From the NCBI GenBank assembly GCA_015499985.1, contig JAAAUF010000347.1:1-38270 (forward strand): 38,270 nt of DNA. Direction: 5' to 3'. A program made the position numbers and the translations under genes. Positions 23,112 through 31,780 of the stretch are shown in pieces. Below the pieces are notes generated by a model that searched no databases, was not told the DNA's origin, and was given only the letters and a program-made list of their open reading frames with translations. How positions within the stretch are numbered: the first letter of the stretch is position 1; each line of letters begins with the position of its first letter. This stretch comes from Haplosporangium gracile (Eukaryota; Mortierellomycota; Mortierellomycetes; Mortierellales; Mortierellaceae).

Positions 23112-25355
23112 CTATTGTGCTTTGAGCTTGTCTTTGCTCTTGTCTTGGAGCTTGGGCAAAAGGAAGAATTGGTAAATGGGAAATGCTGTTAAGAGTGACA
23201 AGAAAACGACCCAAAAATAGACGACCTCCTTGGGCGCAGGGTTAGGGAACTCGCCCTGACCGAACTTGCATACAATCAGCACTTCCGTAGCAATGTTGCC
23301 AATCAACAACCACGCCTGCGGTCCAATACGCTTGCAATTGCTATATAATTGAAGAACAAGCAAGTGGAAGCATAATCAGTTAGTGCTTGAATTCAATCAT
23401 AAGCCATTGACAAAGGGATGAGCCGGTTAGTGTTGAACTTACACATCATGGAAGTACTGGTATGCCTCACGCACACCAGGGATTCCAAACATAAAGTACA
23501 ACAAGATGCGGATCACATTGATAGAGTGTGCTGGGGGGATCCAAAGAAGAGTCTTGAGGTAGAACGCGTTCAACTCGCAAATCAAAAACTACGTAAAATA
23601 GACGATAGAATATACAATAGTTAGTGCCAGAAAAAAAAATGACATGCAGGCGCGTCTTCAGTTGAACGAACAAAATGATTCGACTTACCATGGTGAGGAC
23701 AAAGAGAACAGTGCAGTAGCTCTTAAAGCTCTTGGTCATGTCCCACTCAAACTTGGTCCACGACTTGGGGGTAAACTGAGCAATGGATCTCTTCATCTTT
23801 CCACGGAAAGTAGGAATCTCGGCCAGTCCCTGCCACGAGTATTGCTTCATCTCAAAGTACTCGCAGGTCTTGACACCGAGGTACATGCCCAGCCAGTTGC
23901 AGATGAGGACATCCAAGATCCACTGAAAGGTCCAGACCCAGCAAAAACGACAGTTACGGTGAAAAAAGACAGTTGCGGTGAAAAAAGGTCAGTCAGGGTC
24001 AAGTAAAGTTTGGTTACACAGCTTTCTCCTTTCTTTCTTTTTTGTGAGAAATTCCGCTCCTACTGAACCCCATTTTGAGATCAACCGAAAAGCACAAGCA
24101 AACAATACATGGTACTTACGTGATCCCACCAGCACTCGTCAAAGTTGTTCAATTGGTGAGAGAGTGAGTACTCCATAACCTCAAACATCACCGACAAGAT
24201 CCAGCAGAACGTATAGTCGCGCAAGATAAGAGCCTTACAGAACCAGCCAAGGGCATGGGCCAACACAAACTCGTCAAAGACTTGGCTCTAGAGAGAGGAG
24301 AGATACGTTAGGCCACTCGATTGTTTGTTTGTTTGATTTTGGGGAGTGGACATATGACCAGACCAAACCAATAGAATGTACTGGTGCTTACCACGACGTT
24401 ATCGTAAGTGAGCTCACAGGTATCACCATAAGATTTTTCAGGCAAAGGAATACCAAGAGAGGGATCGAGATAAGTGAAAAAACGTCTAGCATCGTGCTTG
24501 TTCTAGTGACAGAGATGAGAAGGTAAAAACGTCAGTTTGTGGTTTGTGTGCTGACAGAAGGCGTATTTTTCCTTTGACATAAATTCTTGGCAATTACCTG
24601 GAACAACAAAAAGACAAGGAAAAGCTGGTAGACGACTCCCAAGGACAAGACAACTCTCCAGAGAGCAGGGTGGGGTCTCAACAAGAGACTGTCGCGGAAC
24701 TGGAGCATCCCGAAAACGCAGAAGACACCAATGGAAGCCACTACTCCGCTGTTGTGGACAATAAAAAAGAAAAGAGGGACGTTATTAGGCTTCACTATTT
24801 TTGACATGCTTTTTGGCTCCTTCTTCCCCACCAGAAAAAAGAGGTTCTCTGAATAAACTTACATCTTGACGTTGGTCATAGTGTCGTCGAGCTCGGGGGT
24901 CATGGCTACATAGACAAGACTCAGGAGCATCGCTCCGAGAATCGTCAGAGTCCTGGGTGTGTCTATAGCCGAAGCAAAAAAGAATCCAGAACCGAATGAA
25001 AGTATCCCTGTCAGTGTTGCCGTTGCTGCTACCTTCGCTGCTGTCTTAGGTTGCATTCCTGAGGTTTATCCCGTTGACTGGCGGTCGTCTATCTTGAATC
25101 ATGGGAAAAGGTGATACGATGACAACGAACAGCGTACAAGGAAGTGCGTCCGGTTTTTGGCTTACAAAAGAAACCGACGGCAGGATCGACCTCGGCCGAG
25201 GTCTTTTGGTATTGAACCGAGGTGTCCTTGGTGAACCATTCTGGCTTGTCACCGAAGGAAGACTCAGATGCAAACGAGACGGAGGATGCGCTGGATGCCT
25301 GCCTGGACTTGAGATGAGGTTGGGCGGCGGCCTCTGCGGTGTGCTGATCAGCCAT
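23112..25355 (-). CDS. Phosphatidylserine synthase, base-exchange type (PTDSS1/2-like)
   Basis: Eight exons: 25166-25355, 24863-24962, 24598-24748, 24392-24502, 24120-24287, 23689-23922, 23443-23588, 23112-23340. They join in phase to 1329 nt (442 residues). After a Ser-rich cytosolic N-terminus come multiple hydrophobic helices with hallmarks of the animal PTDSS family (PF03034): RPHPALWR (121-128), YLDPSLG (158-164), FDECWWDH (233-240), WILDVLICN (241-249), QFTPKSW (289-295), ELNAFYLK (323-330), CKRIG (369-373) and KFGQ. Known of the family: these ER enzymes exchange the choline or ethanolamine head group of a phospholipid for serine in a Ca2+-dependent reaction. Fungi normally make PS from CDP-diacylglycerol with the unrelated Cho1, so this gene is notable. 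The length is near the animal enzymes (about 470). The C-terminus is Lys-rich without a KKXX signal. The family is very sure; PTDSS1 versus PTDSS2 substrate choice cannot be told. Confidence 0.93.
23949..23988 (+). repeat. Two-copy tandem repeat in a PS synthase intron
   Basis: Two neighbouring copies of a roughly 19-bp unit (gacagttRcggtgaaaaaa), differing at one base, lie in intron 5 of the PS synthase gene. The repeat is short and its function is unknown. Confidence 0.6.
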
Positions 25356-25435
25356 TTCCTGGCTGTGTTACTTGGTGGCGATGATCAATGTCCCTGTTGA
25401 GAAATGACAGACTCTGTCTGATGGGATTCTCCTGG

Positions 25436-25532
25436 GTTAGAGTGAGAGGAAAAAGGGGGAAAGATGAACAATGAAGGAGAAGAAAGAAAAGAAACGAACA
25501 AGTCGTTGAGGGGGTGAGGGAGAAAGGAGCTT
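25436..25532 (-). promoter_or_regulatory. Pyrimidine-rich block upstream of the PS synthase gene
   Basis: This is strongly purine-rich on the plus strand, so a CT-rich block on the coding strand 80-180 nt before the ATG at 25355. It lies in the 213-base gap between this gene and the exchanger gene, and probably marks the core promoter or 5' UTR. Confidence 0.35.
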
Positions 25533-25567
25533 TTCTCTTGTTGACAATGCGTCAAGTTTGACTTTTC

Positions 25568-25573
25568 TTTATT
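25568..25573 (-). terminator. Poly(A) signal AATAAA overlapping the exchanger stop codon
   Basis: The minus strand reads AATAAA, and its TAA (25569-25571) is the stop codon of the exchanger gene. If this is the signal used, the 3' UTR would be only about 10-30 nt. No second AATAAA was noticed before the PS synthase promoter block. Confidence 0.45.
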
Positions 25574-28433
25574 TGGAACCAAGTTTGATTTCCAGCAAAA
25601 CGTTGGTGACCATCGAGACAAGGTATACTCCCACGAGGAAGATGCCCCACCAGCGATTCAGCATATATCCGCTCCTCGGTACCACAACCATCGCACCAAC
25701 GATCGTCAGCAGGATCGCCCCCAGAGACACCAGCAGCGTCGGCGACACCTGTAGTGGGATGTGGGTATCCGTCGAAAGGGTCACATACGTGCCACTAATT
25801 CCGAGTCCCAATAGCATATCTACAATAAAGTAATTTTTTTTAGTAAGTGCCTAAAACTGACGTACAATTGTTTCTTGGATAAGAAAGGGAACATCAAAGA
25901 ACAGCTTACTCAACAGTGGTCCTCCGAAGCAGGCTGAGAAGGCCATCTGAGGAAAGCCCATTTTGGCTATCGTAATATTCGACACAAGGTCACCAAGGCT
26001 GTTACCCATCGCAAATACTGTCAGTCCCAGGATGGCATCGCTCACGCCCAGGATCAAACCAACAGCCTGCAATATTCCTACAACCTCATTAGCGACTACA
26101 AAGATCCAAGTCATCGCCACCAAAAATCCAACAAACGCAAATGCCTCGTAGAACTTTGGAGGCTTGGTCTCTGTGCTGAAGAAAAAGACCGATGCAGACA
26201 TCAAGATCCCTACCCCCAGGGCAACAAGGACCGGTACCAAGTGGCTTTCACCCACAGCGCCTAACAAGTCGTTTGACAACTTAATGTTAGAATGCGCCTT
26301 GAACGCAATAGGCATACAAGTAGCTCTCTCAGAACCTATACAATTATGTGTACTTACTGGTGACGACAGCTGTAATGAATACTGGGGCAACGATCATCTG
26401 AACCATAGTGGCGCCTTGGCACCAGCCGTTGTACAGATTGTTTCCATCGTCTGGGCTGGTTGCGTTGGCTTCCACAGGCGTTCCATCTGTCTGCGAGCCG
26501 ATGAGGGTATCATTATCCTCCTTGAGATCAACCACGGGGAGGGTTAATGTCAACAAGAAAACAATAGGAATCGACGCAACAGCAAGGATCTTCATGAATA
26601 CCGACTTGTATTTCCATCCCATCAACGTAGGAAAGTAAACGGGCTTGACCCAGTCGCTCAAAAAGAGTATAGCCCAATGCCGCTTATTCATACCACCTAG
26701 CGTGTTGACTTCAGCGGCACTCTGGAAGACAGGACTCCGGGGGCGGTTGATAGGGTCACCCATGTCGGGGAGAATCAAAGAGTGGTGGAGCATGACCTGT
26801 TGGAGCTGAGCGTAGCTTGGGTTCTGGCTCGGGCCATCGTATAATGGCGATGGCATGGGGCTTTTGGCACTGCTCCTCTGACCTCCCTTGGAGGAAGGTG
26901 GTCCAGCCGACGAAGGATGAAGACTCGCAGCCAAGTAACCAGGGTCGACCACGATCGCAGGACACTTTGATTTGGCCTTGAAGCTTGAAGAGGGCTTGGC
27001 GCATGTGCTCAGAGGAGTCACAACGAGAGACTGGTCAATAGGGCTCAGGACGATATCGACGTGCTGGGTGTGGTCGATGTTTGTTGTGTCTGGGTGATGA
27101 TGAGGGAGAGTCTCGTTATGGGCGCCATCCTCGCTGTACTCTGTCCCCGTCTCACTGTCAGTGTGTGACCGAGATTCCTCTCGCTGTTGCTTCCAGTTGC
27201 CAAACACGACAAGGGCAACATAGACGACATAGGCAGCGATGAGGACGACGCTCTGAACGAATGTAATCTTGCGGTCGAGAACCATGTAGAGAATGAACAC
27301 GATGCAGCCAGTAAAGAAGATCATGTCGCGCAAGAATGGGCCTTTGCTCACTTTGAATGGCTTGATAATCGCCATCGAGCCAATTACAATAGAGGTAATA
27401 AAGGACGAGGCACCTGGGATTGAAGTAAATCGTTTGTAGCTTAGGCTTAAGCCTCTTCGACGATGTGATAACCAGACATGTTACAAAAAAAGTGGAATAG
27501 ACAACTTACCAACAACTTCGCCGACTGCCAAAGTTCCGCTTCCAGCACCAACAGCGGAGAATGTGCTAAAGATGTCGGGGGACGCGTTGCCGAACGCGAG
27601 GAAAGTAACTCCGGCCTGAAGCAAAGAAAGTGGAAGTAAAAGAGTGCGCGTTCAGTCAATGTAACATGAGGGCTCAAACGCGTCTGTCCTTACGAACATA
27701 GATAGCACGCCATCTTACCATACTCTCTGACAAATGCAGCTTCTTAGATATCGTATTGAGATTAGGGCCTGATAAACAATCATACAATAGGCAGAGTTAG
27801 AAGAGAACGCCACCAGAGCGTATGTCGCTCGTTGAATCATAGGTTTGTGTGTGAACTTACAGAAGAAATCAGATGCGGCCACTCCAATTAATGCGAAGAG
27901 GAAAATCATCCACGCGCCCTATGCAAATGTGATGAAAGCGTGAGATATTTTGATTAAAAAAAGAGACGCTTGCCACATGAGAGTAATCTTACCATGATGA
28001 GCAAGGCGAGTGCGTGCATGTGGTCCAGGTTGCAGAAGTAAAGATGTATGTAGTTAATCAAGCCAGCCTGATGGTCAGCACAGAACTCGTCGACATATGC
28101 ACACCTCCCTGAGTGGTCCCATACACCTTCACACTATTGTATTAAAGAAGATAGGAACAACTAGGTTAGGGTTGCATTCGCCACAGCCACCACTTTAGAG
28201 GCAATTAGGGAGGGGNNNNNNNNNNGTCATGGATAGAGCTGGACTATGCCAAACAAAGAGAGACAGCTATGATGTACCATGTCGTCAACCAGGTCATCTC
28301 GCTTAAACAAGTGAGAGCCATGTGTTATTGAGGAGGATCGAATATGGTTCTTGGGCCACAATCGGACAATCACTTGCGTGAACGAAAAGATCGCCATTAA
28401 CGCGTAAAAGCGCTTTGCGCCAATTGAAGTCAT
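25569..28433 (-). CDS. Cation/Ca2+ exchanger of the CaCA superfamily (NCLX/CCX-like)
   Basis: Eight exons: 28278-28433, 27993-28133, 27861-27918, 27719-27768, 27510-27615, 26358-27413, 25910-26335, 25569-25819. They join in phase to 2244 nt (747 residues). The N-terminus has a hydrophobic signal-anchor-like helix, then a Cys-containing lumenal loop (CEGVWDHSGRCAYVDEFC), and the first helix set with alpha-1 repeat GVTFLAFGNASPD (to residue 149). A long polar loop (about 243-415, Ser/Pro/His-rich, presumably cytosolic) leads to a second set with alpha-2 repeat GNSLGD (633-638) and CFGGPLLNMLLG. The two inverted alpha repeats form the ion-binding sites in this superfamily. The layout matches the SLC8B1/NCLX-CCX branch, which moves Ca2+ against Na+, K+ or H+ in internal membranes. 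The start is the first ATG of the exon; its context (T at -3) is weak. Ion specificity and the target membrane cannot be read from sequence. Confidence 0.9.
28216..28225. other. Assembly gap (10 N)
   Basis: A run of 10 N lies in the first intron of the exchanger gene (28134-28277). The exons on either side join in phase, so the gap is unlikely to hide coding sequence, although a small exon cannot be ruled out. The true gap length may differ. Confidence 0.95.
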
Positions 28434-28482
28434 TAAAAGTCGAGGGTGAGATACTGAAGGAATGTGAATAGGAAGGGTATGA

Positions 28483-28507
28483 GAAAAAGAAAAAGAAAAA
28501 GAAAAAG
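28483..28507. repeat. GAAAAA hexanucleotide repeat
   Basis: About four copies of GAAAAA lie in tandem 50-75 nt upstream of the exchanger start codon. On the coding strand this reads TTTTTC and forms part of a longer pyrimidine-rich promoter stretch. Length variation here could affect transcription; that is speculative. Confidence 0.85.
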
Positions 28508-29689
28508 AACGCAAAAGAGTGTGAGGTTGAAAGCGCCCCGGGGTATCAAGATGAGCGGGAAAGTGGGAGGAGATGAAGGTAGGGAGAGTCTAGAGAAAAA
28601 TAAACAAAAAGGAAAAGAAGAAGAAGAAAAAAGAATTGGTGGGAAGAGAGAGCGGTTTTATGCGTTTGAGGGCAGTGCGGACGGTCCCTCGATCCCTGCT
28701 CGGCTCCTCCGGGGGTTAATGGTGGGGGTGGCTGTAGTACTACTCTTCTCTGCGAACCCTCTCCCTCATTACACGGCTGCAAAGAGAGACAGGAACAAAA
28801 ATGATGCACCGAGCCAACTGTTTTAATTGTCTTAAACGATAAAAATTGATGTCACTTTGAGTCTCTTTTCGCAAAGGAGCTGGTTGCTCATCTCGGTCAT
28901 CAAATACCTGCTGCCATCTCTGTCTTCACGCTTGCCAATAGTCCGTCGTGGTTGGCTCCTGAACAAAGTCAACCCTAAAACTTTCACACTCTCATACCAG
29001 CTCGTTTGTTCATTTTGTTTTCATATCACAAATGGGCTTTATACCTGGATGCTGAAACAGGGTGTTTAGATGAAGTGGGTAGACAGATTAAAAATGCAAA
29101 AAAAGGATGTTCCTGGATAGCGAACAGGCTAGAAAGGGAGAAGTCTAAAAAAAGCTCTTATGCATTGCATCCAGTTGTTTTGCAATGATCCTGCCTAAAT
29201 ATGGCAAAAATTGAGCGCACGCCAACTTTTTTCCTTGTCGATAAAGAAGAGAAGTATACTTCTCGCTGCATGGCATCAACGTTGATCCGCATTGCACCCA
29301 GAGAGGGAACAAAGTCCGCAACGTAAAGCCCACCTCAAGGACAAAGGCAAGCCATGTCAGCTGGATGACTTGTTGACCCGTTTTGGACCTAGGCCTCTCT
29401 CTCTTTGCTACTCTGCCCAAGCAAGGTGTGGTATCCTCAACGGATTCAGTATTCACACAGGGTGGACGTCATTCATTCGGCTCATCGGGCGATCTTTTGA
29501 CCTGATGCATGTGTGTGGCTTGTTTCTTACCAAAATCGATTGGCGGTGAAAGTATCAATACCAATGGCGCCCCTTGGTTCCAGCCAGTCGCAACCCCTGT
29601 TGCCAGTTTTAGCACTCACCACCGTCAGTAGCCCGCCAGGGCCTTCGTGGGCTCAACACGTTTTTAGTTTTCACTTCTTTCACTCTTCC

Positions 29690-29800
29690 ATCTTCCACTC
29701 TTTCCGTCCCTGTTCCTCAGCACTCAACATCCAACACCCCTCACCTTCGTCTCCATCTCCATATCATCCGACAACACTGCAAAGCAAAACCACAGCCTAA
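29690..29800 (+). promoter_or_regulatory. CT-rich leader of the small two-helix membrane protein gene
   Basis: This C/T-dominated, poorly structured stretch ends directly at the ATG (cctaaATGGCG). It is typical of fungal 5' UTRs and supports the choice of 29801 as start. A short open frame overlaps it but has only low-complexity Ser/Pro content. Confidence 0.4.
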
Positions 29801-30287
29801 ATGGCGAACCAAAAGACAACTTACAATCGCAGAAGATTCCTGGAAAAGTAGGGCAGTGGTCCCCGGTCATATTTTAGGAGAGAAGGTGGCATTGTCGTGG
29901 ACCTTCTTACTATTCTGATTGTCGGTGCCGGTGCCTTTTGCCTCTCAGACTCCTCTCTCGGTGCGGAATACTTTTTCGTCCTGGTTTTCATTTCCTTGAC
30001 CATTTCCTTTGTCTCTGCGTATCTCGTAAGGGGTTTATTGAGTTTATGCTTATTGGAAGTGTAGACTAGTGCCTCATTGCCTGTTATCAATCGTCGGCTC
30101 TAATACGCCTGATAAACGATAGGCGTACCACTACATACTGACGCAGGCTCACAAGACGATGGCCGCGTTCCCAGACCCAGAGGCAGCTTTCCATAATTCA
30201 TTCGAAACAGCAAACCTGGATCACAGCTGGAATGATACCTCTGTCTATGTCCCTCCAACAACCCCACCCGTAGTTACTCGACCCTAA
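29801..30287 (+). CDS. Small 111-residue membrane protein with a two-helix hydrophobic hairpin, unknown family
   Basis: Exons 29801-29847, 29878-30025 and 30147-30287 join in phase to 336 nt (111 residues). The first exon encodes a basic N-terminus (MANQKTTYNRRRFLEK). Residues 19-65 form two hydrophobic helices separated by a short polar turn: GGIVVDLLTILIVGAGAFC, then SDSSLGAE, then YFFVLVFISLTISFVSAYL. The last exon gives a polar Pro/Thr-rich tail ending PPTTPPVVTRP. Positive residues before the first helix suggest both termini face the cytosol. The second intron (30026-30146) has GTAAGG, a branch-like CTGAC and CAG. The first would be only 30 nt (gtaggg...ttttag), and without it an in-frame TAG stops translation at codon 17. 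The coding nature of the hydrophobic part and the CT-rich leader support the gene. The family is not recognised. Confidence 0.6.
29848..29877 (+). other. Putative 30-nt intron
   Basis: The 30 bases begin GTAGGG and end TTTTAG. Their length is a multiple of three and they contain one in-frame TAG, so removal restores a continuous frame from the CT-rich leader ATG into the hydrophobic segment. At 30 nt the intron would be far shorter than any other in this window (about 50 nt or more). Confidence 0.45.
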
Positions 30288-30911
30288 AAACATCCTGTTG
30301 CCTGTATTTTTTTCATTTCATTTTACTTAATTATTCACAAACCACATAAAAAGGAACGAGCTGCCCTGAAAATAAGGGTGACGAACAAGGTTCAAAATAT
30401 GTCGATCGTAGCTATGTGGGGCCGGTGACTTTGCAGCGATCCCGATTTGTTCTTATATTGCAACAGAACAAGCAAACAAACAAAAAAAAAGATACCGGTT
30501 CCAGGATGGATCTTCAGTCGGTTATCAGTTATCGTACGACATGTAAAAAGACATGGCAACGAGAGATCTCGGACTGCACCAGGTCAACAAGAATCCATTT
30601 TTCATGCATTCGCTCATGTACCGTGTTCTTCCCTCTCTCTGCTAGACCCTCCTAAATATTCAATGCACGGTGTGTGTGTTGGCAAAACACAGTGTCGAAT
30701 GCCCCACCTATTCGTTTGGAAACGTTCGGTCAGTGTTGTTCCTTTTCTTTCTTTCCACTCCTCTCTCATTTTTTCTCTATCTACCACTCTCTCGCACATG
30801 CAATGAACCTGTTGCGTTGTTGACATACCCCTCACCCCTCACCCATCACCACAATAGCCTCTATACTCTCAAACATACCCCTACATACCCCTCTTCGTTT
30901 CATTCATTGCT

Positions 30912-31004
30912 GTAAGTGTCGGATGATATGCCCGTAATCCACATGGCCCAAAGCAATTAGAATAGTGGCGAGAATTCACACTTTCTTTTTTCCTGTGATT
31001 ACAG
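30912..31004 (+). other. Possible 5' UTR intron of the IQGAP gene
   Basis: The donor GTAAGT and the acceptor TTTTCCTGTGATTACAG, with a pyrimidine tract, bound 93 nt, the usual intron size here. It lies about 780 nt upstream of the IQGAP ATG. Without transcript data this is only a candidate. Confidence 0.3.
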
Positions 31005-31310
31005 TGACCTAAGGATAACAAACAATTCAGATGCCCCTATCCACACTACACAACATACTCTTCATCGTATCATTTCCCTGTCTTTCCTACAGGCGTTTTC
31101 AACAGCCTCTTTCGCTTGCTCTATTGATGGCGTTTTTTCCCTTTGTGTTTAGTGTCTTGTCGTGTGTGTGTGTGTATGGAGTGTGGCCAGCTGTTGTTGT
31201 TTTTTTGGACGGCTGACATTGTCCATCGCCCCCCTATTTTTTATGTTTCTCTGGTTCGCAGTCCACAATGCCAAATGTCCTTTTTTTACACTTTTTAGGT
31301 CTCTTCGTCA

Positions 31311-31385
31311 TTTTTTCTCTTCTTTCTTCTCTTCTCCTTTCCTCCCCCGACATTCATTCCTCACTCCCTTCTTCCTCCCTTCCGC
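31311..31385 (+). promoter_or_regulatory. Pyrimidine block upstream of the IQGAP gene
   Basis: A nearly pure C/T run lies about 400 nt before the ATG at 31781. It is comparable to the CT blocks before MDN1, the PS synthase gene and the exchanger gene, and is a likely promoter element or early 5' UTR. Confidence 0.35.
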
Positions 31386-31780
31386 TAATGTAAATGCCCA
31401 TTCACCACTCCATGCATAGTTGACTTTTAAGCACAACACACGATTTTTTTATTTCGTGCTGGAAAGTGTGCTCAGTAAGCCCGTAGAAACAAAAAAAGAT
31501 GGCAGAGAGGTGTCCGCAGATATACTCACTCACAGTTTGCCTTTGTCGTTTTATGTCGCTCTAGGAACCCATTGACACCAACAACTCAACTTCAGGACAT
31601 CTAAAACACACACATACCCAAAGGAACAAGCGAAAAACGACGACAGTAACCCATATACCACCCACAACAAAGACGAACCAGTGAGGAGGATCACTCTACA
31701 AACAACAACACCCTTCAAGAACTGACAGCCAACACACACGCAGCGACAGGCAAGAGAGCGACAAAAACAAGAAGACTACA

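Larger units (their letters stand above)
28434..29800. other. Intergenic region between divergent genes
   Basis: 1367 bases separate the exchanger (minus) and a small plus-strand gene. The first 200 bases are AG-rich on plus, a likely promoter of the exchanger, and include the GAAAAA repeat. The middle (about 28,840-29,500) has no convincing coding frame, RNA gene or repeat. The last 110 bases (about 29,690-29,800) are C/T-rich and lead into the ATG at 29801. I see no mobile element. Confidence 0.5.
30288..31780. other. Long 5' region of the IQGAP gene
   Basis: 1493 bases without a supported gene. They include C-rich repeats (catacccct several times, 30825-30890), a GT run (31162-31175) and a long pyrimidine block (about 31,300-31,385). 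There are two intron-like intervals: 30912-31004 (GTAAGT..CAG) and about 31472-31563 (GTAAGC..TAG). They could be introns of a spliced IQGAP 5' UTR. Short frames in this stretch are low complexity and not conserved-looking. Confidence 0.4.

Noticed and set aside
28160..28176. Telomere-like TTAGGG sequence in the exchanger intron
   Set aside because: Only one copy is present and it lies inside an intron, so it is not a telomere or an interstitial array.
5048..28433. A possible co-regulated cluster of MDN1, PS synthase and exchanger genes on one strand
   Set aside because: Same-strand order alone is weak in fungi. Each gene has its own upstream CT block and a 3' signal, and their known functions do not form a pathway.
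29145..29456. 103-codon minus-strand open frame in the intergenic region
   Set aside because: It has no recognisable family, no clear promoter or splice partners, and its reading also includes obvious non-coding features. It is not supported as a gene or transposon remnant.
30447..30806. 119-codon plus-strand open frame upstream of IQGAP
   Set aside because: The translation is irregular with Ser-rich low complexity, and it overlaps a C/T-rich leader-like region. It is more likely promoter or 5' UTR.
30825..30895. Clustered C-rich repeats resembling a CRISPR or regulatory array
   Set aside because: The repeats (catacccct) are short, irregularly spaced and imperfect in a eukaryotic promoter region. 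There is no spacer structure and no associated genes.
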